Of a stretch of 64,000 nucleotides of DNA, positions 1-12,401 are shown piece by piece. The DNA is from Paralvinella palmiformis (taxonomy: Eukaryota > Annelida > Polychaeta > Terebellida > Alvinellidae): NCBI GenBank assembly GCA_025642065.1, contig JAODUP010001303.1:1-64000 (forward strand), given 5' to 3'. How positions within the stretch are numbered: the first letter of the stretch is position 1; every line of letters starts with the position of its first letter. The translations under genes were made by a program, and so were the position numbers. The notes beneath the pieces were generated by a model. The model was not told where the DNA came from and did no database searches. It saw nothing but the letters and a program-made list of their open reading frames with translations.

Positions 1-720
1 AACATGTATTTCAATCTAGAGAAAAGTACAGTATGGTCAACTGGAAAAAAACGCAGCTGACCGGTCCTGAAGAACAAGTCATGCTGGCTTACCTTAGTAA
101 ATTGACCTAATAATATCATTTTTCATCCGAACCAAGGCTGTTTCAGTGCTTCGACCACTTTTGTATGCAGTCTATAACGATTGATTACGGTTATTATTGA
201 TTAAATATTATTTTAGATGAACAACAACAAACCTTTCTATTATATTTGAAATAAGTCTGTAATTGTATGGAATATTAGAGTGCAAACTGGAGTTTTTCAT
301 TATTTAATTAAAAAGGGGAGTTTTCGTGGATCTTGAAAAGGCACCCAGAGATGTTGATTTATTAACTGTCTGTGTTATCGACTTTCTCAGAAGATTCACA
401 CACACTTGCACAAGTCTTGTAGGCATAAGCGCAACTGCATAGAAAGCATTAGTTAGCCTTTTCAGCAACTGTCTGATATTAGTCTCTGTAAAAGAACATT
501 TTTAATGAACACAAAACTGGATCTCATCCGCGGCCGCCCAAGTAAAGTGCTGTGTCTCTTTGCAGTTGGTATATAGGTTGTATATAGTAATATTAGAATA
601 TGCGTGGTCTCTTGAAAATTTCAATCTCTACTCGAAACACAACTATTTAAGTTCGCTATCACAGATAAATAATTATTACCTTTTAAATCATTACAGTTTT
701 CTTACAGACATATTATTTGG
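1..720. other. AT-rich sequence, nothing recognised
   Basis: No open frame of convincing length or composition and no repeat match to the rest of the window was seen on either strand. A NotI-like GCGGCCGC occurs near 530 but lies in no CpG-rich context. Confidence 0.5.
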
Positions 721-790
721 GGTATTATTATATTACATATTATTTCTACAGCGCCCTTCGAATGGCTCCTGCTAGTAAGGGCGCTTTATT
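700..790 (-). mobile_element. Isolated LINE/SINE-type 3' tail with stem-loop
   Basis: A perfect 9-base inverted repeat, AGCGCCCTT at 750-758 and AAGGGCGCT at 777-785, is followed on its minus-strand 3' side by an ATA-rich run. The same arrangement ends the LINE and SINE copies at 55.4, 61.2, 20.7, 24.0 and 61.0 kb. I read this as a very short, 5'-truncated insertion of that group. Nothing upstream of the tail can be aligned, so it could be a LINE or a SINE remnant. Confidence 0.45.
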
Positions 791-3340
791 AAATATACAT
801 TATTATTAGTAGTAATAGCAGTATATCTTTGTTGTATCACGGAAGTATTGTTCTTCGTGGCACTTCCTTTGTCCTTACAGATGCTTGATCATCTACAATT
901 TTCCTCAATGCACTAGTATACAGTTTCACCTGATCTTCAACATCATATAGTAGATCCAATATCAGAGAAGAGACCTAAAGATCACTAAAAAAGACGTATT
1001 TCTCCAATACAAAAGTTAGTAAGTAATTTTCAAAAGAATCACGAAGGATAATTTTCTGGTGACTGGCATCTATCACTGTCAACTAAGCAAATATAGGATC
1101 ACAATAACCATCTAAATGTCCTTTGCTGATATACATTTCCGTGCATGATCTTTGTAATACAGTTCATAGCTTATTGTTGTTGTGTTGGCTTGTTGTCACC
1201 TCAGGAGCTCTAAGAGTTTGGTGGACATGTGTAGTAGATGAAGATGTGTTATGATTCTTGTCATTGTGCTTGGTATGAGCCGATGCGTTGCTGCCAGCTA
1301 TTTAGACATGTTTATGTAGTTCACGCATCTTACTCTAATACTTTGCAGTGAGCAGGACTAAGTTTATGTCATTGGTGTCACATTCCTGGTTCAAGTCAGA
1401 ACACACTGTGTCTGTATATTGTGCACTCTACAGTTGAGATACTACTAGGTCTACATTATGGTAGTGAACCATTGATAAAATGTATGCATTTAGACATTAC
1501 AGATTTGCATTCTTCTGTGTTAATGATAAAATCTCAGATTTGATCCCAGCTACTTTGATAAAACATGTAATTGGCCGTAATTGCAGTGTCCAGTTCTGAT
1601 TAACATGCAAGACAAGTTGTGTTATTATCCACTGCTCGGTCTTGTGGGGCAGCATCTTTGCCTACGTCAATAAATAATATTTTCCAGGATCAGACTATTA
1701 TCTAGATTGAATCGTACGAATGGAAGTCTGTTCACTTCAATCAATGCATAAGCTACTTATCAACAACGTTAAAGTCATATTCGACTTACAGACTGATAAT
1801 AAATCATGAAATCGGCTCCATATGTCTGGAATGAACAGTGTAGCCTTAATGTAAGAGATAATTAAGAGAGTCAGAATATAATAGGAATATCCTATCTGTG
1901 TGTCTTCAACAACACACCAAGTACTGGAGGAATGGCGTCAGTGTTCAATTCTATATCCCCTCTATAAACCGCGAAAGATAATAACGTGTGGCACTAATTG
2001 ACAGTTATCTGTGTATCATCTTATATATTGTCTTTTATCCTTTTGAAACGTCTGGTACTCTTCTAAGATTGCTAACCCTTGATGGCAACTTTGACTATTA
2101 GCATCAGTTTCTTCATGATACGGTGTGCATGAGGTATATACTCCTTGAATTACAATTGCAATCCCATGAACGTTTTTTGGTATGTCCCATTTCATTGCCA
2201 AATACAGAGCCGTATTTGTGTGCTGCGAGCTATTGTCATTACTTATCATAATTTGATGGATCTTTTCTATTCGTTCGTCAATTAGACAGGTCTTAAGTAA
2301 TGATGCATCTTACGTTGCCCAGCAGGTGTGAACAAAACAGATCTTAACAGCGGATGGAAAGAGAAAGGGATCTTTAAATGGAGTCACTAGTGTTCATTAG
2401 GCATTCAGTAAATCATTCCGAAACGTATGACTGGCAGCACCTACATATTGACAAAATTACAAATTCAGATATAAATTAAGACGATGCATTAACAATTGAC
2501 ATGCAATTAAATGACTCTCTGCTGGCTCAATGTTACATAATTAAAGTTATTGGTATTTAGTTAATGTCTATTGCGATTACATTTAAATTAATTGCTACGA
2601 GCTACAAGAGAACCTATTTAATATGCTAATTAATGTTATTGCCAAATTTCGCGATGATGCATACATCAAAGCATGGAAACAGTGGGCTTCTCATCGCATT
2701 GGGAGGTTCTGCTATTTACGCCTAAAGTCATTACTGGTTCAGCATTCACGGCAGATAGACTACAAAACCTTTCCAACATTTGCAGAAAGAATACTGATTC
2801 AAAAGAAGTTCTGCAACGCTAACATGATCTGTATATTAATAAATTAAGTCTGACATATGATAAAAACCCGCCTTTTCAAACTGAAACACTTCATACAATG
2901 GCTCATGCATGTGATATATAGTACGTTAAGAAGTAATATTGAACTATTTCTTCAAGACTGCTTTAGATATACGATTATTTATAATCTTACATCGATTTTA
3001 TCATAGTTGTACTCATTAGAAGGTAAGCTTGATGGCGTTGACTCTTTAACGGATCGACCTTCCGAAGTCTGCTCAGTGCTCGATTTAGAGGTGTCTTTAT
3101 TGTTTTTGAACATGAAAGAGTCGTATTATTGTATCTTGTATTCATAAAAGTTTGGTTATAGTTTTTTGATAATTTTTGGGAACTAGTGTTTGTCGTTGAG
3201 TAAACTGAATGACTTGACTCTTGTGACCTGATGTTACACCAAATTTTACTTGTGTTTATTGTTGTAGTTTGCCCCGATACGTCTACGAAATACACTCATT
3301 TGTTTCTGGGTTAACAGTTTGTTGACAATGGATAATGATG
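791..3340. other. Anonymous sequence with short unrecognised ORFs
   Basis: Small frames of 74-102 codons occur (for example 2016-2249 and 2987-3295, both minus), but none resembles a family I know. The stretch has no tandem repeat and no tRNA-like promoter boxes. Confidence 0.4.
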
Positions 3341-3346
3341 CAATAA

Positions 3347-3517
3347 TTACGTTTTATGACATTTTTCTGGGTTGCCATAATGCATTATATGGCCATAACA
3401 ACCTCTATGTCCGACAAGGAATTCGGCCTTTTTCCGAGTTTCACTTTCTAAGTCGTCCTCTGATAGGGTAGGGATATCGTATTTGGATAGCAACGGAAGA
3501 TATGGTATATCCGCCAT
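3347..3517 (-). pseudogene. Unrecognised 56-residue ORF, possible coding remnant
   Basis: The ATG reads MADIPYLPLLSKYDIP and continues through an acidic-basic stretch to HYGNPEKCHKT before a stop. The composition (Asp, Glu, Lys, Gly, Cys, His and mixed codon usage) is more protein-like than neighbouring chance frames, which are dominated by Ile, Tyr and Asn. The 102-codon frame at 2987-3295 lies just downstream on the same strand and could belong to the same decayed element. I recognise no family, and chance is possible. Confidence 0.25.
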
Positions 3518-4119
3518 TTGGACGTTTCTCTAAAGGTTTTGTAATTTTCTAGTATTCAATGGCATTAATGATTTAATTCATCCCAATACGTTTGACGTCA
3601 AATGTTGTGAATAACTTTGCATTGTCTTTCTTGGGATGTATGCTATTAATATTATTACATAAAGCGCAAATATCTGTCTTAGTCTCGTGTTTCGCCTTTA
3701 TGGTCAGTGACCGTTTGCCATTTTATTAGAGGAACATGTTGCTAACTTTAGCACACAAATCACGGCGTAGTGTATTTATGGTATCCATGGAGTAGTGTTC
3801 CAGGACATTTCAGTTTTCTTCGACCCGTATTAGTATATGAAATTTAATAAATTAATAAATACGATGGCCACGCGATTTGCATCAGTAGTTGAGATACCGT
3901 CAATGTGAGTTACTGGACTGCTCAGAATCTGGATCTGACAAGTAAGCTTGCTCAAGGTAGACCATCTTGGCCAGTGACAAGTAATGAATCAGGTGTAAAA
4001 GTGATGTCATGATAATGTTTATTTGATGAATCAGCGTAGCAACATATGCTTGGCTTTCCTGTGGACGCAAGTATCCAAAATATGAAGAAATTACATTAAA
4101 TAAGCCAGTTTGTGTATAC

Positions 4120-4245
4120 TATAATAATAATGGCCCAAATGGCAGTTTTTAACGTGGCTGGCAACCATAAATGTGGGAGACGCATATGGTCTGTAATTTA
4201 TAGCTTCGCCACGAAGACTAATTCTAAATAAATTTAGAATATATG
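4120..4245 (-). mobile_element. D-type repeat (SINE body) copy 1
   Basis: Read on the minus strand, this contains TTCTAAATTTATTTAGAATT followed by AGTCTTCGTGGCGAAGC and AAATTACAGAC, and ends GGGCCATTATTATTAT. The copy at 35.2-35.4 kb has the same order of blocks with substitutions and about 65 bases missing near its 3' end. A tRNA-like head is visible only in the other copy, so this one seems 5'-truncated. The ATT tail marks the 3' end. Confidence 0.65.
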
Positions 4246-4249
4246 TTAT

Positions 4250-5654
4250 GTTCGGAATATGAATGAAATATTCTGGATTACATGTAACACTTGTTGTTAG
4301 TTCAAATTAATAGATACAGTGTAATTCCATGATGTGTATAATACAATAAGGTTTGCCAATTCCTTGATTCAAATGTCGCACCATCCTTTTAATACCTTAA
4401 ATTGTTGTAGATGTCTCCATTAACGTTATAGACATATATGCCAGTTGTACTCAAGAGGCATGTTAATTCTTTCTTCAATATCGTCAGTTTAGATACCTGT
4501 AAAGTATCGCATTTTTGTTACTTTAGTGATTCAACTTGTAAAATCTCAGTTGGCAACTAGTAGTCTCGTTTTCGATGCTATCACATTTTTTCTCTAGCAC
4601 TGACTTATTTCCATCAAATCGGTTTTCTTATTTATTTATTTATGCTAATTTGCATTCTATTCATATGTGGGCAAGTGTAAAGCCCGAACCCTTTGGTGTC
4701 ATAAATCAATGTTTCGCTCCCGCAAAATAAGGAAGTTTTCAAATGGAATAATTTAAAGGCACATAACATGACAAGGGCTTCCTAAAATAAGCGTTATTTT
4801 TCTTTTCTTTGAATAACGTGCGACGTTAGATATCTATTAAGGAAGGTGGAAAAGAATAATATGCTAAAGTAAATAACTCCTTGCATACCTGATTACATAT
4901 TTATCAATAATTATAGGTTCAAGCACATAAACGGACATATTTATATATAAACATACATAAATGTAAAAATACTTAGATATATACATAAATGAATACATAC
5001 ATTTCTATAAACGATTAAGTACGTACATCCATTCGTACTTACACATATACATACATACGCACACACGCATACATACTTAAATACTTATAAACATACATAA
5101 ATACATACACGAAAAGTAAATATTGATCCATGCACCTATAGATTCCAAACAACTTTCCGTCCTACTTTGCATCTTTGGGCAATGATAGTTACTTTGACAG
5201 AGATGATATTTGGGGAACAGATGATAACAAACTGATAACAATCATATCCCAATCATGTTAGGAATTGTTCTCGTCCTCCGAGTACATGGGATGAAATGGA
5301 TTACTGGAATGTTACTAGAAGGTTCTTGCACACGAGATAAATGTGACTTCAGGGAGTCATCAATTACAATCAGCCTGGTTGCTGCCATCGGGAAACCGAA
5401 TCTAATACAATAAATTTCAGTATTTTAAAACGAAATATTATAAAACTTCAACAGGTCATTAATCAATGTCTCATTTTTACTCGAACGATTTTCAAATAAT
5501 GAACCAAACAGAGCAAACGAACCATCTTGATAATATATCCGGTGATAAAACAGGAGGTGTCCAGCAAGATTAATGCTACCACATAGGGTTCAGAGATTTC
5601 TTCACCTGTCTATATCTTAAACGAAAATATTCACGGTATGTTCGCTCAGTAGTA

Positions 5655-5656
<2 letters not shown>
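4250..5656. other. Anonymous sequence with a degenerate ACAT/ATAC tract
   Basis: From about 4920 to 5115 the sequence is rich in diverged CATA/ACAT tetranucleotide units, an old microsatellite. The remainder shows no recognisable feature. Confidence 0.5.
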
Positions 5657-5728
<72 letters not shown>

Positions 5729-5742
5729 TATATATATATAAA
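5657..5742. repeat. (AT)n microsatellite
   Basis: Nearly uninterrupted AT dinucleotides, with one AA interruption near 5721. Confidence 0.97.
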
Positions 5743-5744
5743 AC

Positions 5745-7600
5745 ACATACAAAACAATATACGCAAATATACACGCGTACATATACTCAACCTAATATAG
5801 ATAAACTGTTTCGAGTTTTAGAAAACGATTTTCCTTCCAGTATTGAAACCTAAACATGTCTTACCTTCAGATATTCAAGGAGGCAAATGACTAGTATTTA
5901 TAACCTAATATATGTAACATACTTTAGATAAGAAGCACTGACTAAGACCACCGTCACAATTATTTACTGATAACACATCCTTAGCATTCGAATTATCTTT
6001 AACAAACTACTCGCATTGAAGCCATGGCATATTCTGTCTAGTGTATTTATTTAGAAATAAGACATCGACTTTAAATTATTTAACTACAATTTCTTAAAGG
6101 ATAAATGTAATAAATATTATTGTTGAAGCAACTTGTCACATAATAGATGATGCTAATTAATAAACAGAGCATAATTGTTTATGAAAAATAATAAAGGTTA
6201 TGGTTCTATTATTGAAGAATTTTCAGGAAACAATAGGTTCGATATGTATTCTTTGGAATAAGTTCAATACCTTACAATAACAGATACTTCATTTAATTAC
6301 TGAATGTACGCATATACATTTAAAATATACAAAAGCTCCAATCGCTTACGGAAATTCGTGTTATCCACAGAGCCTACAAGAAGCTATTTCATGAGCCTAA
6401 AAGGGTGATTTGGCCAATTCTCTTAGTTTTCTAATAAGTTAGCGCAAGAATGGTGTCACATATAATTTAAATGCCATGAAATGTCCGATATGAATATTGG
6501 AGGAATCATAACGTTCTTCAAAAACGGCGATGTATATTGACAATTTGTTCAACGTTTATTGAATGGTGAGAAATATGACGAGGGGAAGAGGCTGTTGCGG
6601 TAAAACAAAGTAGCAAAAGTAGTGATGACAGTCCTTATAGTGGTAGAATTTTTGTTGAAGTTGCCGCTGCTGAAAGAGTATTAATAGAAATGTGAAAGTC
6701 CGAGCTGAAATCATAATTAATATTTTATTATTGAAATATACTCAAATGTGCACATCTTTTTATAATTTACTATTGTTTTGAAGCTTCATCGGGTAGTTGG
6801 TTCCTTATATTCATCAAAATTGATACCAGTAGGATGGTACTTGCCTGGAGGTAGACTTTCTGCAGATGAAGGTACTTCAACACGAATCATAAGCGTTTGC
6901 TTTCTCCAGATGTTTTCGAACTTTTTCGGCAACCATGTCTGCCATCAAATTTAGTGTTTTTACTGGATTAGACCAGTACCCTTTTCCAAACGATTCCTTA
7001 CATTACTCGTGAATTAGTATTTGGGTTGACTTGGCTATATGGTAGACGTAGTCTCTTCCCACGCAGCTAAGCACTATTCCGTCGACATCGACATTTACCT
7101 GGTAAATGATTAGCAGTGTGCAATGTGAACCATAGAACTATATAACATTATTCATTTCGTCACAGCAACTTTGAGATCGTAGGTGAGTCAGGTAATGTTT
7201 CTACAGTATATGACCTATTATTAATAATAATAATATTGTGTGTAGGTAAGCCATCTCTTTATATTAACCATAGACTTGGCCTTATTAAAGATTTACTGGA
7301 GATTTCGTCTGTAAGTTATATTCTAGATATTAGCTGATATTGCATATAAAGTGCAAGGATATAATTTCTCGCTCAAATATGTATAAATAATGCATATATA
7401 ATGCAAATTCAACTTTCCGTGATCAATCAAAATATGTTTTCTTCAACTAGCAAAATTCATGACAAAAACCCCTATACTAGAAAGAAAAGAAAACAAAATC
7501 CATTTTGGCAGGTTTACACATTTTTTTGTTATATTTAGTGTTAAGAGACATATACAACAATGTTGTTACTAATTGAATCCAATAAAAGGCGCTTAGTAGG
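5745..7600. other. Anonymous sequence; weak coding-like patch at 6905-7095
   Basis: Most of this stretch shows nothing. On the minus strand, about 7095-6905 can be read with few stops and contains VNVDVDGIVLSCVGRDYVYH and, in another frame, MADMVAEKVRKHLEKA. This may be a decayed element ORF, but I cannot name it. Confidence 0.3.
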
Positions 7601-7609
7601 TTTCCATGC

Positions 7610-9290
7610 AACATTTGGTGTCTAACAGGCCTACCACCTATATCTATATTGTCATAATGCAAGGATATATGGCCGTCCATTGGATGTAATCTTATAGCAC
7701 CTGTCACCACATGTCATAAATATAACCTTTCCTTGTAGACGATGTGTGTATTCTGGTTTCTTCCACAAGGAACTGGATGAGGCCTGACATGTTTGCAACA
7801 TGGCTAAAAAACTTGCGCCACTGCCTCACAATTTGTGGTACTATGATGTTCTTCAGCTGCAGTCCAAGTTCTTTACCCCTGGCTAAGCGTGCAAAGTTCT
7901 TGATGGAGGTTTCCTTGTATGTGTTCCAAGCAACATCATTTTTCCATCCTTCAGAGCCTTTGACGGGATAAACATACCAGCTTCAGCAAAGTTGGCTTGA
8001 TCACCTGCTACCTTTTGTATAAAGGGCATTCCATCAAAGATTGTTGCTGAATTGTAGGGCATTGTTTTCAGCTGCTGTGATATGTTTTGCAAGATTCTGG
8101 TCAGAACAGCTGTGTTTGTTTTCCGCAACAAGCCTTCTGGAGTTGTCAGTGCCCGTGGTAAGGGGCCTACAGGATGAGAGCACTTCTGCCAATGTGAAGA
8201 TTACTATTCAGCCCCATCACAATAATTCCACTAAAGATAGCTCTATCTGCTTGGAGAATTACTGATCGGAAATTGCTTCTGATTTCCTTCTTCTTGCTGA
8301 TATTATTAAACGTCTTTAGTTTGTTGTTTAATCTGGTCGTCGAATTTCTTGATTTGTGGATTGCTCTCAGGTCTCTCAGTCTTGAAGTTTGCGTAGCAAC
8401 TGTCGCCCATTTTCTATGCTCTCTTTAGATCCACTATTGCTGTGGAAATGCTCATGAAGCTATTAGATCAGACTTACCAGTGCTATTACATCCTCCTAAT
8501 ATTTTATATCCGTATTTGTTGTAGATCCACATATCGGACGTTTGTTTTATTCATTCACCATTTCCCTCATTTGGCAAAGGAATTCACTTCTGTGTTCGGA
8601 TATAATGCAGTATCGCTCCACTGCACCTAATTTCAAACTGAACCTTGTGGTACCACCTGATATCTGTGTTTCTATTTTCACAGTGAATTATGTAGTCTGG
8701 TCAACGTGGATGTCAACTTGGATGCGCCCAAGTGTATTGCTATTTGACAATGGAACCGAGAAGTGCCCATCCAAGAAGGATTGAAACACGCCAGGGAATC
8801 TTGTTTGAAAGTTTGCCAGCTGCGCATAGTAAACTGGTAAGTAGAAAACATATTTCACCTTGCCTTATGCGAAACGCCAAGGAATCAAGTATTGTATGGA
8901 AAGAAAGATGTAACTGCCAGCAGCGGGGCAAACAAGATCGTTTCGACGATATCAAAATATGACATCCAGAACGATAATAGGTCACCATTGTCATGACGAA
9001 GATGATCATTGAATTGCTTCCAAAGAGTTTGAACTTCTGTAAACGATTAGTTTTCCAATAGAGCATTAAATTGGCACTCATCTTGTCCTTCTTCTATGAC
9101 TTCAGGTAAGAACGCGCTGACTTTCTGCGTTTTGTCTAATCGGGTCTTCTTAAGCCAAGTGATGAATTAAATCGTCCCATCAATGATTCGTACATGCTCT
9201 TGTGCACACGGACTGCTCGGTTTGATATCTTCCCAACTATAACTCGATTTACTGAGCCTTCTGCTATGATACCTGCCTCTAGGCACAAGT
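7610..9290 (-). pseudogene. Decayed ORF of a multi-copy invertebrate repeat family
   Basis: Joining frames across many stops and frameshifts, the minus strand reproduces, in order, blocks I know from long uncharacterised proteins present in many copies in cnidarian, mollusc and other invertebrate genomes. They are GSVNRVIVGKISNRAVRVHK (about 9250-9190), DLLSFWMSYFDIVE (about 8980), VERYCIISEHRSEFLCQMRE (about 8610-8560), SHPVGPLPRAL then LRKTNTAVLTRIL (about 8190-8090), SATIFDGMPFIQKVAGD (about 8050-8000), YKETSIKNFARLARG (about 7920-7880), NIIVPQIVRQWRKFF (about 7840-7800), GLIQFLVEE (about 7770) and FMTCGDRCYKIT (about 7710). Frameshifts separate most of the blocks, so this copy is dead. 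The family's biochemical function is unknown to me; its copy number suggests a mobile element. Confidence 0.75.
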
Positions 9291-9530
9291 CTTGTTGTTA
9301 ATTATTGATTTTATTCAGTACATCTAATTTAGATAGTAGGAGATCCAGTTTGTAGTCAATAGTGATTGGCGGAGGGACTCAGAATACAATACCTTTGATC
9401 CATTTATCACCAACTTTACAAATTTACTTATTTAAGCATGATAAAGTGTATATACATCAAATTTATTCCTACTTAGTTCATATATGCTACACTTCATTTA
9501 TATCTTAATAATTAATTTTGCAATGCAAAT

Positions 9531-9534
<4 letters not shown>

Positions 9535-9591
<57 letters not shown>
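9535..9591. repeat. (AT)n microsatellite
   Basis: Pure AT dinucleotide array. Confidence 0.97.
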
Positions 9592-9592
<1 letters not shown>

Positions 9593-9737
9593 TGACATTG
9601 TTTTTATGGTATGAAACATACATTTATTTGGACTTCGCAGAGGGGCTACAACTATTTAGTAGTTTCAATGTTTTTCATATTAATAATAATTGTCCGTCAT
9701 TTTCTTCAAGTTATCCTTAATACTATAAAATATAAAT

Positions 9738-9741
<4 letters not shown>

Positions 9742-9797
<56 letters not shown>
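9742..9797. repeat. (AT)n microsatellite
   Basis: Pure AT dinucleotide array, about 150 bases from the previous one. Confidence 0.97.
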
Positions 9798-9799
<2 letters not shown>

Positions 9800-9801
<2 letters not shown>

Positions 9802-11384
9802 CAATAATTATGTTTTTTTAATTCACTACAACTGCCAGTTGGTGTCATTACACTGTTTCGAAATCGAGGTGTGGCTTAAAGTCTAAAGAAGAAGTAGTCA
9901 TCAGGCATGATTAGACCGCCATTTAGTAGGAACGAAATATGAACCCTATTTATTTTTCACTGCCAGAAATGTATTTTATGAAAGAAAATAGATCATCGTG
10001 TTTACATCGATATCTAACTGAAAGATATTTGCAGATTTAGAAATTGTAATCAAAAGCAAAATTATATTAAATGAGTTTTAAATTTTGTCATATTATACAT
10101 TTATGATGTTATTACTTTTTAGCGATTGACTTATATTCCAATGCCTGCATAACAATAATTTTCGCCGTGTATGCTAGCGTTCAATGTGCACCATACAACA
10201 TACGTGGAGTGCCCAGGCAAGAACGTTCTAAATTTAAAAGAAAACGCTTATTTAACACGAAGACTATACTAAAAATTGGATGGATACTTTAAATTGAAAA
10301 CGCACAAAGGTGAACAAATTTAAACGTTTTGATATTATTGTAATAACTGCGTTAACATAACTCTCAAAATATTTGATTAGATGATGGAATACATTTTAGT
10401 ATCTTACATATTTAAAACTTCATTTAGACACGACAGAAGAGACCGATAACATCCGATGAAACTTTTATTGGCAACATTATTTCAGAACTAAGATGATAAC
10501 AAAACGAGAAGAAATATGACCACACGAAAATCACTTTCTAAAGATTTCAAATATTTCAATTGGGAACTAAATAAACTCAAAACTGTCAAAAGCGGTAATC
10601 GTCGAATAAAACCCTGTTATACTAATATTTGGTATATACATTCTATTCACGAGAGCATGCCTTCTAATGAGAAGGGACAATATTCTCCAACAATTTGGCT
10701 GTAATAATTCAGTCATTTGAAATAGCAGCTAAGGCTAAGCTAACAAGAAGAAAAATTAATAATACTATCTAAGAACGAACAAAACACATATATGCATGTT
10801 AATTAAGCTAACTGTGTATTTTGAATTAAGTCATATCAAATAAATAGAATACAACTTTATAACTGAATGAATATAGACCATAAAACCAACCTTTGTCATA
10901 ATTTAGACCATTCTTATGACAAAGTCAAACATATGTGTCTTCATAACCTAATCCCTTCGCATAGTAATCGCCGGAATATATATCATAATTGATAACTGTA
11001 TCATTATTCCTAATGAATAATTAGTTTTTGTAAATTGATATTTTTCTATAAACCTCCTTTCAGTTTATGATAACTGAGTTTTCTTAACTCGGGGGCCATC
11101 TTTTAGACAAACATGTTAGATAGTCCTGCCAATTCATTAGAAGAAACAACCACTGCACCCGAGGGGCAATTTGCCAAATGTATTCACTTTCCCCAATTAG
11201 TTGGCAGGTCATTGTAAACAAATTTTCCAGAGAACCGTGATATATCGACCCCCAACATTACCGCATAATTCGGCAACAGATCACCTATGCCAGCTTGCCT
11301 AAGGGACATCTTCACCATGTTTGTTGCCGTATTGTAGCTACAGGTATAATTGTGACAGTTATCATGATCACAATCAACTTTCTG
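9800..11384. other. AT-rich sequence, nothing recognised
   Basis: Only short frames such as the 62 codons at 10516-10704, with no recognised homology and no repeat copy elsewhere in the window. Confidence 0.5.
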
Positions 11385-11610
11385 ATTGTAGTAATAGTAA
11401 TAATAGTTAATAAATAAGCATTGCTATTATTGCTGCAGTACAGGTTTAATTTAGTTTATTTTAAGTTGTTTGTCCTAGGAGCTCGTCACATTTTGGGATT
11501 TATTAGCCAAGAAACGACTGCTAACTGAAATAAATACCCAAAACACACGTATGAGCCGGATTTGAATCCACAACTTCGGGTTTGGACTGCAGCGCAATAA
11601 CCATTCAGAT
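11385..11610 (-). mobile_element. tRNA-derived SINE
   Basis: On the minus strand a tRNA-like head starts near 11610, with an A-box-like TGGTTATTGCGCTG (11603-11590) and a B-box-like GGATTCAAATCC (11569-11558). About 130 bases of body follow, then an ATT/ACT-rich tail to about 11388. Head, body and trinucleotide tail in this order are diagnostic of tRNA-derived SINEs. No second copy was found in this window. Confidence 0.55.
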
Positions 11611-12133
11611 ATATACATAACCAAATAAGTAATTTGCTAATGACATATTTTACCAGATGTGTCTGCAGCCATGGATAAATGTCATCAGTATGTTACTTTC
11701 AAAATAAAAGCTGCAACAGGTTATAGTGTAGAAAATGTGAATCAGCATCAATTATGGATAATAATGCCAGAAACACTGTCAAGCAAAAAATTTACAAATA
11801 TAAATATACCATATCCTAAATATTCTTTATTTAATAGCATACAACAATTACCACAAATACCATAATTTGATTTTCCAGTAATTACTCTAAGTACAATTTA
11901 AGATTACCGTTTTGCTAAAACAATACCTCTAATTGTCATGGTCCTTTTTGGGAACGTAATGCATGGCCAATTTATCAATATTGATTTTTCGATATTGAAC
12001 ATTTATCAATCGTTATAACTAAGCATGTTATCTGTGAAACATACTTGACCAGTAATACTTTAATACAGGTAGATAGTGAAATAGATAAAATCATATATGG
12101 AGATACATGAACATACCTTTATGCAAAAAATGC

Positions 12134-12137
<4 letters not shown>

Positions 12138-12217
<80 letters not shown>
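12138..12217. repeat. (AT)n microsatellite
   Basis: Pure AT dinucleotide array of about 80 bases. Confidence 0.97.
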
Positions 12218-12219
<2 letters not shown>

Positions 12220-12321
12220 AATATTCACATTGATTTGGCATTTCTTTGCCACTTTGGGGATTACTGTCTAACAACATGTTATATTTACTGGAGCAAAATC
12301 CATAAACTACTACTACTAATA

Positions 12322-12325
<4 letters not shown>

Positions 12326-12397
<72 letters not shown>
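12326..12397. repeat. (AT)n microsatellite, interrupted
   Basis: AT dinucleotides with TATTATA and AATA interruptions. It may share origin with the array about 110 bases upstream. Confidence 0.95.
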
Positions 12398-12399
<2 letters not shown>

Positions 12400-12401
<2 letters not shown>

